From Thiodiazotropha sp037384425 (GTDB taxonomy: Bacteria; Pseudomonadota; Gammaproteobacteria; Chromatiales; Chromatiaceae), in the NCBI GenBank assembly GCA_037384425.1, contig JARROA010000003.1, positions 62,001-126,000 of the forward strand: a stretch of 64,000 bases of DNA, given 5' to 3'. Shown here one piece after another: positions 27,636 to 36,423 of this stretch. Made by a program: the position numbers and the translations under genes. Under the pieces are notes generated by a model. It saw nothing but the letters and a program-made list of their open reading frames with translations. It ran no database searches and had not been told where the DNA came from. Positions within the stretch are counted from its first letter, which is position 1. Each line of letters starts with the position of its first letter.

Positions 27636-28478
27636 TCAGGATTTAAAGCCGTAAAGGGCTGAAATCTCCTCCGCCCACAGGGTCTCGTCGATGGTCTCGA
27701 GCACCATGGGGATATCGTCGAAACGGCTGTCCCGCATGATGTAGCGAAACACCTCCCACCCCAGCTTTCCTTGGCCCAGGCTATGGTGGCGATCAACCCG
27801 GGCGCCCAGGTCGGGCTTGCTGTCGTTGAGGTGCATGCCGCGCAGAAAGTCGAAACCGACGATCTGGTCGAACTGAGCGAAGGTCTCGTCACAGGCCTCC
27901 GCCGTGCGCAGATCGTATCCCGCCACGAAGGTGTGGCAGGTATCGAGACAGACACCAACCCGCGACTTATCCTCCACCTGCTCGATGATCTCCGCCAGGT
28001 GCTCGAAGCGGTAACCCAGGGTGCTGCCCTGACCGGCGGTATTTTCGATCACCGCGGTCACACCCGCGGTCCGCTCAAGGACCCAGTTGATCGAATCGGC
28101 GACCCGCCGCAGGCTCTCGCTCTCGTCGATTTTTCGCAATGTGGCGCCGGGATGGAAATTGAGCAGTTGCAGACCGAGCTGTTGGCAACGCTGCATCTCT
28201 TCGAGAAACGCGTTGCGCGACTTTTCCAGTCCCTCGGCCTCCGGGTGGCCGAGATTGATCAGATAGCTATCGTGGGGCAGGACATGGCACGGCTCGATCT
28301 CGACCGCCCGCAGGTTCTCACGGAACGCCTCGATCGACGCCTCGCTCAGCGGTTTGGCGTGCCACTGACGTTGATTCTTGGTGAACAGGGCAAAGGCGCG
28401 GGCGCCGATCTCTCCGGCGTTGAGCGGCGCGTTCTCCACTCCGCCAGAGGCGCTGACATGGGCACCGACAAATTTCAT
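27636..28478 (-). CDS. nfo: Endonuclease IV
   Basis: A zinc-dependent AP endonuclease of base-excision repair (280 residues, normal length). The TIM-barrel metal-site motifs are all present: HVLPHDSYLINLG, NFHPGA, VIENTAGQGS, CLDTCHTFVAGYD, MHLNDSK, RVDRHHSLGQG and LETID. The start MKFVGAHVSASGG is the family consensus. The gene is probably transcribed alone or with its minus-strand neighbours. Confidence 0.97.
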   Translation of the reverse strand: MKFVGAHVSASGGVENAPLNAGEIGARAFALFTKNQRQWHAKPLSEASIEAFRENLRAVEIEPCHVLPHDSYLINLGHPEAEGLEKSRNAFLEEMQRCQQLGLQLLNFHPGATLRKIDESESLRRVADSINWVLERTAGVTAVIENTAGQGSTLGYRFEHLAEIIEQVEDKSRVGVCLDTCHTFVAGYDLRTAEACDETFAQFDQIVGFDFLRGMHLNDSKPDLGARVDRHHSLGQGKLGWEVFRYIMRDSRFDDIPMVLETIDETLWAEEISALYGFKS

Positions 28479-28520
28479 AGACGAACTTCCTCTCGATTAA
28501 GTGTTACCGCCGGCAACGGC

Positions 28521-29150
28521 TCAGACCGGCGAGGTCAGCAACAGTTTGATCGCCAGCGCAATGAAGACAACCGCCGCCGTCCGCTGAATCCATCGCTGCG
28601 CCTGCGGATGCCGACCCAGCCAGGGACGAAGACCGTCGGCCAGCAGGGCCACGCCGCCAAACACCAGCAGCGTGGCCAGGATGAAGAGCAGACCGAAGAC
28701 GATCAACTGTGCGAACACGGAACCGGCAGTCGGATCGGTGAACTGGGGCAGGAAGGCAAGAAAAAAGAGCGAAACCTTGGGGTTGGTGACGTTCATGATA
28801 ATCCCCCTGCGATAGAGCATCCAGGGATGCGGCGCGACGGCTGCGGCTTCACCTGCCTCGACACCCCGGGCGCACAGAAAGCGCCAGGCCAGAAACAGCA
28901 GATACCCCGAACCACAGAGTTTCAGCAGGGTGAAAGCCAGATCGGATTGTTGCAGCAGGGCCGTCACACCCAGCGCCACGCCCAGGGTGTGCACGATCAA
29001 ACCAGTGCAGAAGCCCAGGGTTGCCATCAATCCCGCCCAGCGCCCGAGCAGCGCCGACTGGGTCAGCACGAACAGGTTGTCCGGCCCCGGCGACAGCGCC
29101 AGCAGCACCGCGGTGAGGAACAGCCCCGTCAGTGTCTCAATCGCGACCAA
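28521..29150 (-). CDS. LysE/RhtB family amino-acid exporter
   Basis: A 209-residue inner-membrane protein of the LysE/RhtB superfamily with about six hydrophobic segments. The family signature near the N-terminus is LALSPGPDNLFVLTQSALLGRWAG, and NVTNPKVSLFFLAFLPQFTD is the second hallmark. The best start is a TTG at 29150, preceded by GGGAG; an in-frame stop lies just upstream, so no longer form is possible. Substrates of such exporters (homoserine, threonine, leucine and others) cannot be inferred here. Confidence 0.9.
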   Translation of the reverse strand: MVAIETLTGLFLTAVLLALSPGPDNLFVLTQSALLGRWAGLMATLGFCTGLIVHTLGVALGVTALLQQSDLAFTLLKLCGSGYLLFLAWRFLCARGVEAGEAAAVAPHPWMLYRRGIIMNVTNPKVSLFFLAFLPQFTDPTAGSVFAQLIVFGLLFILATLLVFGGVALLADGLRPWLGRHPQAQRWIQRTAAVVFIALAIKLLLTSPV

Positions 29151-29184
29151 TGCTCACTCCCGCTCTCTCCATCACCCTTTTGCT

Positions 29185-29235
29185 GGGGCAGGACCCCCAC
29201 CCTACGGCCAGTTGGTAGGGTGTGGGTCCTGCCCC
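29185..29235. repeat. Intergenic palindrome (GGGGCAGGAC type)
   Basis: Arms at 29185-29205 and 29215-29235 (beginning GGGGCAGGACCCCCACCCTA) are complementary except for one mismatch, with a nine-base loop. The inner CCCTAC/GTAGGG end is shared with the palindromes at 11131 and 33921. It lies between the divergent lysE-like and cysZ genes, so it may also shape their promoter region. Confidence 0.75.
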
Positions 29236-29291
29236 ACCTTCCCCCGTTCGAATCTGCTAAGATGCCGCATCTTTGCAGCAAGGATTCCGCC

Positions 29292-30023
29292 ATGGCAAAT
29301 TCGCCTATCGACGGGGCCGGCTACCTCATACGCGGCCTCAGCCTCATCACCAAACCGGGTATCCGGCCCTTCGTGCTGATCCCCCTGTTGGTCAACATCC
29401 TCGTCTTCAGTCTGCTCATCTGGGTCGGTATCGATCAGTTCGAGCTGCTGATGGACCGCTTCCTGCCCGGTGACGAGAGCTGGCTCTCCTGGCTGCGCTG
29501 GCTGCTATGGCCGCTGTTCGCCATTGCCATCGTGCTCATCGTCTTCTACACCTTCACCGTCATCGCCAACCTGATCGCAGCCCCCTTCAACGGCCTACTG
29601 GCGGAGAAGGTCGAACGCTACCTGGGGGGCGAACTTCCCCAACAGCCGGGCGGCATGAAGCAGTTGATGAAGGACGTGGTCCCGGCGCTGATGTCTGAGC
29701 TGCGCAAGATGCTCTATTTCCTCCTGCGCGCCATTCCACTGCTGATCCTGTTCATCATCCCGGTGATCAATCTGGCAGCCCCCTTTCTGTGGCTCGTCTT
29801 CAGCGCCTGGTTTCTGGCCCTTGAGTACGGCGACTATCCGATGGCCAACCACGGCCTGGCTTTCAAGGCCCAGCATCAGCGTCTGAAACAGGCCCGGCTC
29901 ACCGCCCTGGTCTTCGGCGGCAGTCTTACCCTGCTGATGATGGTGCCGCTGCTCAACTTTCTCGCCATGCCGGCGGCGGTGGCGGGGTCAACGGTGTTCT
30001 GGCACGAACGCTTGAAAAACTGA
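29292..30023 (+). CDS. cysZ: Sulfate transporter CysZ
   Basis: CysZ is an inner-membrane sulfate permease serving assimilation. The 243-residue protein has the EI24/CysZ features: GAGYLIRGLSLITKPGIRPF at the N-terminus, hydrophobic segments near residues 25-45, 70-95, 140-170 and 205-230, and IAAPFNGLLAEKVERYLGG between them. I start it at ATG 29292. A very long open frame extends upstream, but crosses nfo and lysE antisense and is not coding there. It appears to be a single-gene unit. Confidence 0.92.
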   Translation: MANSPIDGAGYLIRGLSLITKPGIRPFVLIPLLVNILVFSLLIWVGIDQFELLMDRFLPGDESWLSWLRWLLWPLFAIAIVLIVFYTFTVIANLIAAPFNGLLAEKVERYLGGELPQQPGGMKQLMKDVVPALMSELRKMLYFLLRAIPLLILFIIPVINLAAPFLWLVFSAWFLALEYGDYPMANHGLAFKAQHQRLKQARLTALVFGGSLTLLMMVPLLNFLAMPAAVAGSTVFWHERLKN

Positions 30024-30124
30024 AGAGTGTTGAGTTCTGAGTTGGAGAGAGCGTTGTTGCCCCCCCTTCAAAAACCGTGAGCGCAGCGAACACAATCACT
30101 AAAAACTCATAACTCAAAACTAAA

Positions 30125-31294
30125 TCACTCATTGCCCGAGGCAATAAACCCCTTAATCCGTTCGACTCCCTCTGCCAACTGAGCCAGATCGGTGGTGTAG
30201 GCAAAACGCAGATGGGCCTCGGGCCGGTTGAAGCCGAAGTCGAGACCGGGTGTCACCGCCACCCCCGCCTGCTCCAGCAGCTGCCGTGCGAAGAGCTGAC
30301 TGTCGTCGGTCAGCTTCTCGCAGCCGGCATAGAGATAGAAAGCCCCCTGCGGCGTCACCGGAATCGTGAAACCCAGCGCTCGCAGGGCCGGCAGGAGGAA
30401 GTCCCGCCGTGCCTCGAAGTCCTTTCTGCGCTGCTCAAGAATCGCCAGGGTCTCCGGCGAGAAGGCACTCAGCGCGGCGAACTGGGAGAGGGTCGGCGCG
30501 GAGAGAAAGATGTTCTGCGCCAGCCTGTCCAGCGGATCGATGAAGCCTTCCGGCGCCACCAGCCAACCGAGACGCCAGCCGGTCATGCCGAAATACTTGG
30601 AGAAGCTGTTGATCACGAAGAGGTCGTCGGCGAAGCGCAGCGCCGTGCCTCCCGCCTCGCCATAGATCAGACCCTGATAGATCTCGTCGACGATCAGTAC
30701 ACCACCCAGCCTGCGCACCGTCTTCAGCAGCCGCTGCATCTGGTCGTCATCGATCAGAGTCCCGGTCGGATTGGAGGGGGAGGCGACCAGCACCGCCTTG
30801 GTGTCGGCGCGCCAGGCCGCCTCCACCAGCTCGGCGGTGAGTTGGTAACCGGTATCCGGACCCACCGGCACCGCCACCGGCTCTCCATCGACCAACTCCA
30901 CGAAATGACGATTACAGGGGTAGCCGGGGTCGGCCATCAGCACCGACTCGCCCGGGTTGATCAGTACGCTCGTCACCAGCTGCAGGGCGCCCGACGACCC
31001 CGGGGTGACGATCACCCGCTCGGGATCGATATGGGTGGCATAGCGCTCCTGGTAGAAGTTGGCGATCAGTTGGCGCAACGCGGGCAGTCCCCGTGCAGGC
31101 GTGTAGTGGGTCTCGCCGGCAGCCAGGGCGCGCTGTCCCGCCGCTACTACCGGCGCCGGGGTATCGAAGTCGGGTTCGCCGATCTCCATGTGAACGATGG
31201 AGCGTCCTTCGGACTCCAGCTTCCTCGCCCGGGCCAGCAGGTCCATGACGTAGAAGGGGGCGATACGCCCCATTCTGTCGGCCACCCGGCTCAT
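30125..31294 (-). CDS. PLP-dependent aminotransferase (class I/II)
   Basis: A 389-residue fold-type I aminotransferase. EIGEPDFDTPAPVV and VTPGSSGALQLV match the family. ASPSNPTGTLID contains the PLP-contacting Asn, and VINSFSKYFGMTGWRLGW contains the PLP-binding Lys. The C-terminal Arg region is RPEAHLRFAYTT. The substrate could be aromatic, branched-chain or aspartate-type and cannot be read from these motifs. Its start overlaps the stop of the upstream HAD gene by four bases, so the two are co-translated. Confidence 0.92.
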   Translation of the reverse strand: MSRVADRMGRIAPFYVMDLLARARKLESEGRSIVHMEIGEPDFDTPAPVVAAGQRALAAGETHYTPARGLPALRQLIANFYQERYATHIDPERVIVTPGSSGALQLVTSVLINPGESVLMADPGYPCNRHFVELVDGEPVAVPVGPDTGYQLTAELVEAAWRADTKAVLVASPSNPTGTLIDDDQMQRLLKTVRRLGGVLIVDEIYQGLIYGEAGGTALRFADDLFVINSFSKYFGMTGWRLGWLVAPEGFIDPLDRLAQNIFLSAPTLSQFAALSAFSPETLAILEQRRKDFEARRDFLLPALRALGFTIPVTPQGAFYLYAGCEKLTDDSQLFARQLLEQAGVAVTPGLDFGFNRPEAHLRFAYTTDLAQLAEGVERIKGFIASGNE

Positions 31295-32064
31295 GGATGG
31301 ACGCTCCCGTGCAGGGCACGGAGCAGATCCAGATCCACGTAGTCATGGCCCCGTGGGTCCCCCATTCGCACCTGGAAGGGTTGGTCAGGCTCACCCAGGC
31401 GATCCACCACCAGCGAGGCGCCGCTGAAATCGTCCCCAGCGGTGTAGCCGTTGGTGGTCACCAGGATCGAGGTGATGTTCGCGCCCAGGGCCGAAAGTAC
31501 GCCGTTGTGGGAGTCCTCGACCGCCATGCAGGCGTCCGCAGCGAGCTCCATCCTCTGCAAGGCCCAGTCGTAGATATCCGGTGCCGGCTTCTTGGCCGGC
31601 ACGATGTCGCCTGCCGCGATCACCTCGAACCAGTCGGCCGCATCGGGGGCCAGGCTGTACTGCAGCAGGGCGCTGACATTGGCGGGGGTGGTGGTAGTGG
31701 CGATGGCCAGCCGTAATCCGGCGTCGCGGGCATCCCGCAGAAGCCGTCGTACGCCGCTGCGCATCGGAATCAGTCCCTCCGAGAGCATGCGCGTGTAGTG
31801 ATCCGTTTTGGCCGCGTGCAGGCAGGCGATGAAGGCATCCAGGTCGTCGGGGCGCTCGAATCCGGTGTTGTAGTAGTCCAGATAGTGGCGGATACGCTCC
31901 TTGCCGCCGGTCACCGCCAACAGCTTGCCATAGAGCTCCACCGACCACTCCCAGTCGAGACCGGCATCGGCAAAGGCCCGGTTGAAGGCCACCCGATGGC
32001 CGTCCCGCTCGGTGTCGGCCAGGGTGCCGTCCACATCGAAGATCAGCGCAGAGAGTTCCGCCAT
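31291..32064 (-). CDS. HAD-IA family phosphatase, CbbY-like
   Basis: A 257-residue haloacid-dehalogenase phosphatase with the nucleophile motif FDVDGTLADTERDGHRVAFN. The cap contains YGKLLAVTGGKERI, motif II is IATTTT, and motif III/IV is KKPAPDIYDWAL...VEDSHNG. The TERDGHR and GGKERI features match CbbY, which removes misfire xylulose-1,5-bisphosphate made by Rubisco. If so, it supports an autotrophic lifestyle, but related sugar-phosphate phosphatases look alike. It is the upstream gene of a pair with the aminotransferase. Confidence 0.85.
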   Translation of the reverse strand: MAELSALIFDVDGTLADTERDGHRVAFNRAFADAGLDWEWSVELYGKLLAVTGGKERIRHYLDYYNTGFERPDDLDAFIACLHAAKTDHYTRMLSEGLIPMRSGVRRLLRDARDAGLRLAIATTTTPANVSALLQYSLAPDAADWFEVIAAGDIVPAKKPAPDIYDWALQRMELAADACMAVEDSHNGVLSALGANITSILVTTNGYTAGDDFSGASLVVDRLGEPDQPFQVRMGDPRGHDYVDLDLLRALHGSVHP

Positions 32065-32313
32065 AACAGCTCCAAAACAGCAAAAGCGGCAAGCTTAAAC
32101 CAATGGTACCGCCCCTTTCATCCCCCCTGCGAACCGGGAATCGCCCTTAAAGCCTCACAGATCAACGAAACGGGAAATTTCGGCCTTAAACAGCGGCCTT
32201 TTTTGAGCCATTATTTCTGTTGGGAAAGGGGTTAACAAAGCGAAACCCCATTTGTTGTCTCCCTCCCCCCTTTCTGGTATAGATAGGCGCCTTCACTGAA
32301 GAGGTATTCTTGA

Positions 32314-32775
32314 ATGGCCCAAAAGAAAGCCAAAGCGAAAGCTACTGACACAACTCAACCGGGTGCGGGAGCCTTCGGCATCGAGCCCTACGAGCCCGGC
32401 AAAGGTGAAGAGTACATGAATGCGGAGCAGGAGGCTCATTTCCGAGCCATCCTGGAGGCCTGGAAGGCAAATCTCATGCAGGAAGTCGACCGTACCGTGC
32501 ACCATATGCAGGACGAAGCCGCCAACTTCCCCGATCCCAACGATCGCGCCACCCAGGAGTCCGAATTCAGTCTCGAGCTGCGTACCCGGGACCGGGAGCG
32601 CAAACTGATCAAGAAGATCGACGCCACCCTGGAGAAGATCGACAACCACGACTACGGCTACTGCGAGAGTTGCGGCGTGGAAATCGGCATCCGTCGCCTG
32701 GAGGCCCGCCCCACGGCCACCCTCTGCATCGACTGCAAGACGCTGGATGAGATTCGCGAAAAGCAGATGGGTTGA
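32314..32775 (+). CDS. dksA: RNA polymerase-binding transcription factor DksA
   Basis: DksA binds the RNA polymerase secondary channel and, with ppGpp, resets transcription in the stringent response. The 153-residue protein has a coiled-coil with the tip motif DPNDRATQESEFSLELRTRD and a C-terminal C4 zinc finger (CESCGVEIG...CIDC). A Lys/Ala-rich N-terminus precedes the core. It is followed by an intrinsic terminator and then gluQ, the common proteobacterial order. Confidence 0.96.
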   Translation: MAQKKAKAKATDTTQPGAGAFGIEPYEPGKGEEYMNAEQEAHFRAILEAWKANLMQEVDRTVHHMQDEAANFPDPNDRATQESEFSLELRTRDRERKLIKKIDATLEKIDNHDYGYCESCGVEIGIRRLEARPTATLCIDCKTLDEIREKQMG

Positions 32776-32796
32776 TCATCACCCCTCAGCGTTCGA

Positions 32797-32826
32797 CAAA
32801 AAGCCGGCGTCAGCCGGTTTTTTGCT
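32797..32826 (+). terminator. Intrinsic terminator between dksA and gluQ
   Basis: An A-tract, then a CCGGC-GTCA-GCCGG stem (one bulged G) and a run of six T lie 22 bases after the dksA stop and directly ahead of the gluQ ATG at 32833. It should limit read-through from dksA into gluQ. A terminator at this same place has been described in enteric bacteria. Confidence 0.85.
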
Positions 32827-32832
32827 TCTGGC

Positions 32833-33756
32833 ATGAACGACCGCAGCAGACCCCCCGCCGACTACCGGGGACGCTTCGCCCCCTCCCCCACCGGACCGCT
32901 CCATTTCGGCTCCCTGGTCGCCGCACTGGGCAGCTATCTCGATGCCCGACACAACCGGGGCGTCTGGCTGCTGCGGATGGAGGATCTCGACCGTACACGG
33001 GAGGTCAAGGGAGCTGCCGACGATATCCTGCGCACCCTGGACCGTTTCGGCTTCGAATGGGACGGGGCGGTCCACTACCAAAACCGGCGCCGGGAGGCCT
33101 ACGAGGAGGCCCTGGAGAGGCTCCGTCGCGATGGCCTCGCCTACCCCTGCGCCTGCAGCCGCAAACAGATCGCGGAGAGTACTGCGATGGGCTCGGAGGG
33201 CCCCATCTACCCCGGCACCTGCCGCTCAGGAATCGCCAAGGGGACGCGGGGGCGTAGCATTCGACTGCTGACGCAGGACGAAACCGTCGAGTTCCGGGAC
33301 CGGATACAGGGCCGCATACGGCAGAATCCGGCCCGCGAGATCGGTGATTTCGTCATCCGCCGCGCCGATGGCTATCACGCCTATCAGCTGGCGGTGGTGC
33401 TGGACGACGCCTGGCAGGAGATCAGCCATGTCGTGCGGGGCGCCGACCTGCTCAGCTCCACTCCACGCCAATGCTACCTGCAGTCCCTGCTGGCGCTGCC
33501 CCGCCCGGACTATGCCCACCTGCCGCTGGCCGTCGACCGCAGCGGTCGTAAGTTGAGCAAACAGTACCGGGACGCGCCGGTGGACCCCCGGCACCCCCTC
33601 GATACCCTGCTGCAGGCTTATGCCTTTCTCGGCCAGGAGCCAACGTCTGAACGACCGCTCGATCTGGCGGACTTCTGGCGCTGGGCCATCGCGGAATGGA
33701 ACCTGGACCAGGTGCCCGCCCAAACGAGGATTCCGGTTACCCCGGACGCTCGCTGA
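32833..33756 (+). CDS. gluQ: Glutamyl-Q tRNA(Asp) synthetase
   Basis: This truncated GluRS paralogue attaches glutamate to queuosine-34 of tRNA(Asp). The 307-residue protein keeps the catalytic half only. It has the HIGH-type motif FAPSPTGPLHFGSLVAALGSYLDAR, the KMSKS-type loop RKLSKQ, RMEDLDRTREVKG, and the zinc-region cysteines YPCACSRKQI...YPGTCR. No anticodon-binding domain is present, as expected. The start codon directly follows the T-run of the terminator, so expression probably depends on read-through from dksA or an internal promoter. Confidence 0.95.
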   Translation: MNDRSRPPADYRGRFAPSPTGPLHFGSLVAALGSYLDARHNRGVWLLRMEDLDRTREVKGAADDILRTLDRFGFEWDGAVHYQNRRREAYEEALERLRRDGLAYPCACSRKQIAESTAMGSEGPIYPGTCRSGIAKGTRGRSIRLLTQDETVEFRDRIQGRIRQNPAREIGDFVIRRADGYHAYQLAVVLDDAWQEISHVVRGADLLSSTPRQCYLQSLLALPRPDYAHLPLAVDRSGRKLSKQYRDAPVDPRHPLDTLLQAYAFLGQEPTSERPLDLADFWRWAIAEWNLDQVPAQTRIPVTPDAR

Positions 33757-33920
33757 ATCGGAAACGACGCACCGGAGGTAGCCGCAGGGTCGAGCCCCGC
33801 CCCACCGATTATCCAGGCAGATTGCGCGGTCAGTTCGCTAAGCCAGACCGATCATTGGGCAGACTCAACATCGCATGGCACTTGCTTGAGCAAAATGGCA
33901 CAAGGTTAGGCAAGGGATTA

Positions 33921-33979
33921 CGGTGCGGTAAGCCGCACCCTACGGCCTGATCACCTGTAGGGTGGAGCTTGCCGCACCG
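33921..33979. repeat. GGTGCGGC intergenic palindrome (copy 2)
   Basis: Arms at 33921-33943 and 33957-33979 (CGGTGCGGTAAGCCGCACCC and GTAGGGTGGAGCTTGCCGCA...) are complementary with about three mismatches. It is the sister of the copy at 11131. Outside it, TGGCACTTGCTTGAG (about 33875) and the inverted AGTGCCA (about 34000) resemble the ends of the 144-bp element at 26578. This copy may therefore be the core of a similar but decayed element. Confidence 0.75.
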
Positions 33980-34009
33980 ATACATAGTTGTAGGGAAGTG
34001 CCATTGGAC

Positions 34010-34453
34010 TCAGAGCCCGCTGACCTCCCGCAGATACTTGAACAGCTTGCGATAGGCGGCCGGTGGCTGTTCCCTTTCCCGCTCCCGCTGGACCGCCTGG
34101 ATCAGATGCCGCAGATGCTGCCGGTCTGCAGCGGGATAGGCATCCAGGAATTCACCGAAATCGCCGCTGTCGCCATCGACCAGGCGGTCCCGCCAACGCT
34201 CCAGGGCATGAAAGCGGTCGACGCCGGCTTGGTGGTTGCCGTCGATCTCGTCGATGACCTGCCGGATCGCCTCGAGATCCTCGCTGCGCAACAGTTTGCC
34301 CAGCCGCCGGTAGTGGCGACGCAGGGCATTGTGCGACTTGATGCGATGCGCCTCCTCCAGTGCCGAGCGCAGCTCCTCGCCCAGGGGCATGCGCGCCAGC
34401 TGGGAGGCCGGTGTGCGGGTCAGGCGCTCGCCCAGTTTCTGCAGCTCCAGCAA
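34010..34453 (-). CDS. yjgA: Ribosome-associated protein YjgA (DUF615)
   Basis: YjgA/Darp proteins associate with pre-50S ribosomal particles. The visible core (LARMPLGEELRSALEEAHRI, ALRRHYRRLGKLLRSEDLE, HALERWRDRLVDGDSGDFGEF, QLRHLIQ-like and KLFKYLREV) fits DUF615. I place the start at TTG 34453, the first standard start codon. However, the open frame upstream to 34525 encodes an acidic DPLDDDYEDSEDFGPSKSQ run that matches the usual N-terminus of the family. An ATC codon at 34523-34525 with GGAG eight bases ahead may be the real start. It would then overlap the end of recJ. Confidence 0.88.
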   Translation of the reverse strand: MLELQKLGERLTRTPASQLARMPLGEELRSALEEAHRIKSHNALRRHYRRLGKLLRSEDLEAIRQVIDEIDGNHQAGVDRFHALERWRDRLVDGDSGDFGEFLDAYPAADRQHLRHLIQAVQREREREQPPAAYRKLFKYLREVSGL

Positions 34454-34512
34454 CTCGCGCTTGACTTGGCTCTTGCTCGGCCCGAAATCCTCGGAGTCCT
34501 CGTAGTCGTCGT

Positions 34513-36231
34513 CTAAGGGGTCGATTGGATGTACTCCACAATCAGTTGCGGCGTGCGCAGGCCGCGAAACTCGTTCACGTCGAGGCGGTAGGCCAGCTTC
34601 ACCCGACTCACCTCACTACCCAGGGCGGGTTGGTTGAAGGCGATACCGTCGATGGCATCGCCCCCGGGCAGCATCCCCAGCCGCAGTTTGAGATGCGACT
34701 CCCCCACCACCCGCTGTTGCAGCAACCGGAACTCCCCTTCGAACAGGGGCTCCGGAAAACCCTGGCCCCAGGGACCGGCATCCCGCAACAGCTGGGCCAG
34801 ATCGAGGCACAATTCCTCCTCTCGCAGCTCGCCGTCGGTCAACAGGGTCCCCTGCAGCATGGCGGGCTCGACACTGGCGGACACTTCGCTCTCATAGGCT
34901 GCCTTGAAGGCTTCGAAATTCGTCCGCTCCAGGCTCAAGCCCGCGGCCATGGCATGGCCGCCGAATCGCGGTACCAGCCCCGGATGGCGGCTGGCGATAC
35001 GTTCCAGCAGATCGCGCATGTGCAGGCCGCTGATCGAGCGGGCGGAGCCCTTGAGAACGCCCTCTCCGCCGTCGGCAAAGGCGATCACCGGGCGATGATA
35101 CTGGTCCTTGATGCGCGAGGCCAGGATACCGACCACGCCCTGATGCCACTCCGGATCATAGAGACAGAGCCCGTCCGGCAGCTCGCCCTCGCTCAGTCGG
35201 TGCAGGCGCTCCAGGCTCCGCTCGGCCTGTTGTCGCATCTCCTGCTCGATGGCCCGCCGGGAGCGGTTCAGCCGATCGAGTTCCTCTGCCATCTCACCCG
35301 CCGCCTGCGGAGAGTCGGTCAGCAGGCACTCGATGCCCAGGCCCATGTCTTCGAGACGTCCGGCCGCATTCAAGCGTGGCCCGACCACAAAACCGATATC
35401 GGAGGCCACCGCCCGTGACAGGGATCGGTTCGCCACTTCGAGCAGAGCGCGAATGCCTGGACAGCAGCGCCCGGCCCGTATCCGTCTCAATCCCTGAGAG
35501 ACCAGAATCCGGTTGTTCCGGTCCAGCGGCACCAGGTCGGCCACGGTGCCTACCGCCACCAGATCGAGCCAGTCGGCGGGACTGGGGTCGGGCAATCCCC
35601 GTCGCTCGAACCAGCCGTCGCTTTTGAGCTGCTTTTGCAACGCCACCATGAGATAGAACAGCACCCCCACACCGGCCAGGTGCTTGCTCGGAAAGTCGTC
35701 TCCGGGCTGGTTGGGATTGACGATGGCGGCGGCAGCCGGCAGCCGCTCGGCCGGCAGGTGGTGATCGGTGACGAGTACGGGTATCCCCAGCTCGGACGCC
35801 CGCGCAACCCCCGCGATGCTGGAGATGCCGTTGTCGACGGTGATGATCAGGCCGGGTTTGCGCTCGGCCGCCACCTCGACCAGCTCAGGGGTCAGACCGT
35901 AGCCGAAATCGAAGCGGTTCGGCACCAGATAGTCCACCGTCTGCGCTCCGCAGGCGCTCAGGGCCAGCATCGCCAGCGCGGTGCTGGTGGCGCCATCCGC
36001 ATCGTAGTCCCCGACGATCAGCAGAGTCTCCCCGGCAACGATCTTTTCGGCCAGCAGGGCGGCCGCCTGCTCGACCCCTTTGAGCCGGCTTATCGGCCAC
36101 AGCTGGGCCAGTGAGAGATCGAGTTCCGAGGTACTGGCGACACCGCGCGTAGCATAGATCCGCCGCAACACCGGATGCAGGTTGTCGGCATCCAGATTCC
36201 GGTTCGAAGCAGGACGCGCTTGAACCCTCAC
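34513..36231 (-). CDS. recJ: Single-stranded-DNA-specific exonuclease RecJ
   Basis: A 5'-3' ssDNA exonuclease of recombination and mismatch repair, 572 residues from the GTG at 36231. DHH-family motifs are present: GDYDADGATSTALAML (motif I), TVDNGISS, VTDHHLP (DHH, motif III), NPNQPGDDFPSKHLAGVGV and the DHHA1 GGHAMAAG. RecJ usually begins close to the LHPVLRRIYATRGV segment. Hence I prefer the GTG at 36231 over an in-frame ATG at 36348, which would add 39 atypical residues and lie almost on the predicted transcription start. yjgA follows directly. Confidence 0.92.
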   Translation of the reverse strand: MRVQARPASNRNLDADNLHPVLRRIYATRGVASTSELDLSLAQLWPISRLKGVEQAAALLAEKIVAGETLLIVGDYDADGATSTALAMLALSACGAQTVDYLVPNRFDFGYGLTPELVEVAAERKPGLIITVDNGISSIAGVARASELGIPVLVTDHHLPAERLPAAAAIVNPNQPGDDFPSKHLAGVGVLFYLMVALQKQLKSDGWFERRGLPDPSPADWLDLVAVGTVADLVPLDRNNRILVSQGLRRIRAGRCCPGIRALLEVANRSLSRAVASDIGFVVGPRLNAAGRLEDMGLGIECLLTDSPQAAGEMAEELDRLNRSRRAIEQEMRQQAERSLERLHRLSEGELPDGLCLYDPEWHQGVVGILASRIKDQYHRPVIAFADGGEGVLKGSARSISGLHMRDLLERIASRHPGLVPRFGGHAMAAGLSLERTNFEAFKAAYESEVSASVEPAMLQGTLLTDGELREEELCLDLAQLLRDAGPWGQGFPEPLFEGEFRLLQQRVVGESHLKLRLGMLPGGDAIDGIAFNQPALGSEVSRVKLAYRLDVNEFRGLRTPQLIVEYIQSTP

Positions 36232-36363
36232 CGACGCCGCAACCACCACAGCTTGAGGCCTGCCACAGCCGGCGGTGAGACAACGAAAACAGCGTTGTTG
36301 GCGAACTGCACCCAATACCCCCTGGAAACTTATGGCCGTTGACCCCATCTAAACAGGTGCCCA

Positions 36364-36392
36364 ATTATAGCGGGCAGATTGTTTCCGTTTAA
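36364..36392 (-). promoter_or_regulatory. Candidate sigma70 promoter for recJ
   Basis: On the minus strand a consensus TATAAT (36364-36369) lies 17 bases downstream of a TTAAAC (36387-36392). The -10 is perfect and the -35 weak. It would start transcription near 36355, leaving a leader of about 125 bases before the GTG at 36231. Confidence 0.45.
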
Positions 36393-36423
36393 CCCGCGCT
36401 TGGAGCCTGTCGGCAAACGCTCC

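Noticed and set aside
27771..29291. Long plus-strand open frame running into cysZ from upstream
   Set aside because: It crosses nfo and the LysE-type gene antisense; CysZ homology begins exactly at the ATG at 29292.
30029..30122. Loose inverted TGAGTT-rich repeats between cysZ and the aminotransferase gene
   Set aside because: The pairing GAGTTCTGAGTT / AACTCATAACTCAA is short and imperfect and does not define an element with confidence.
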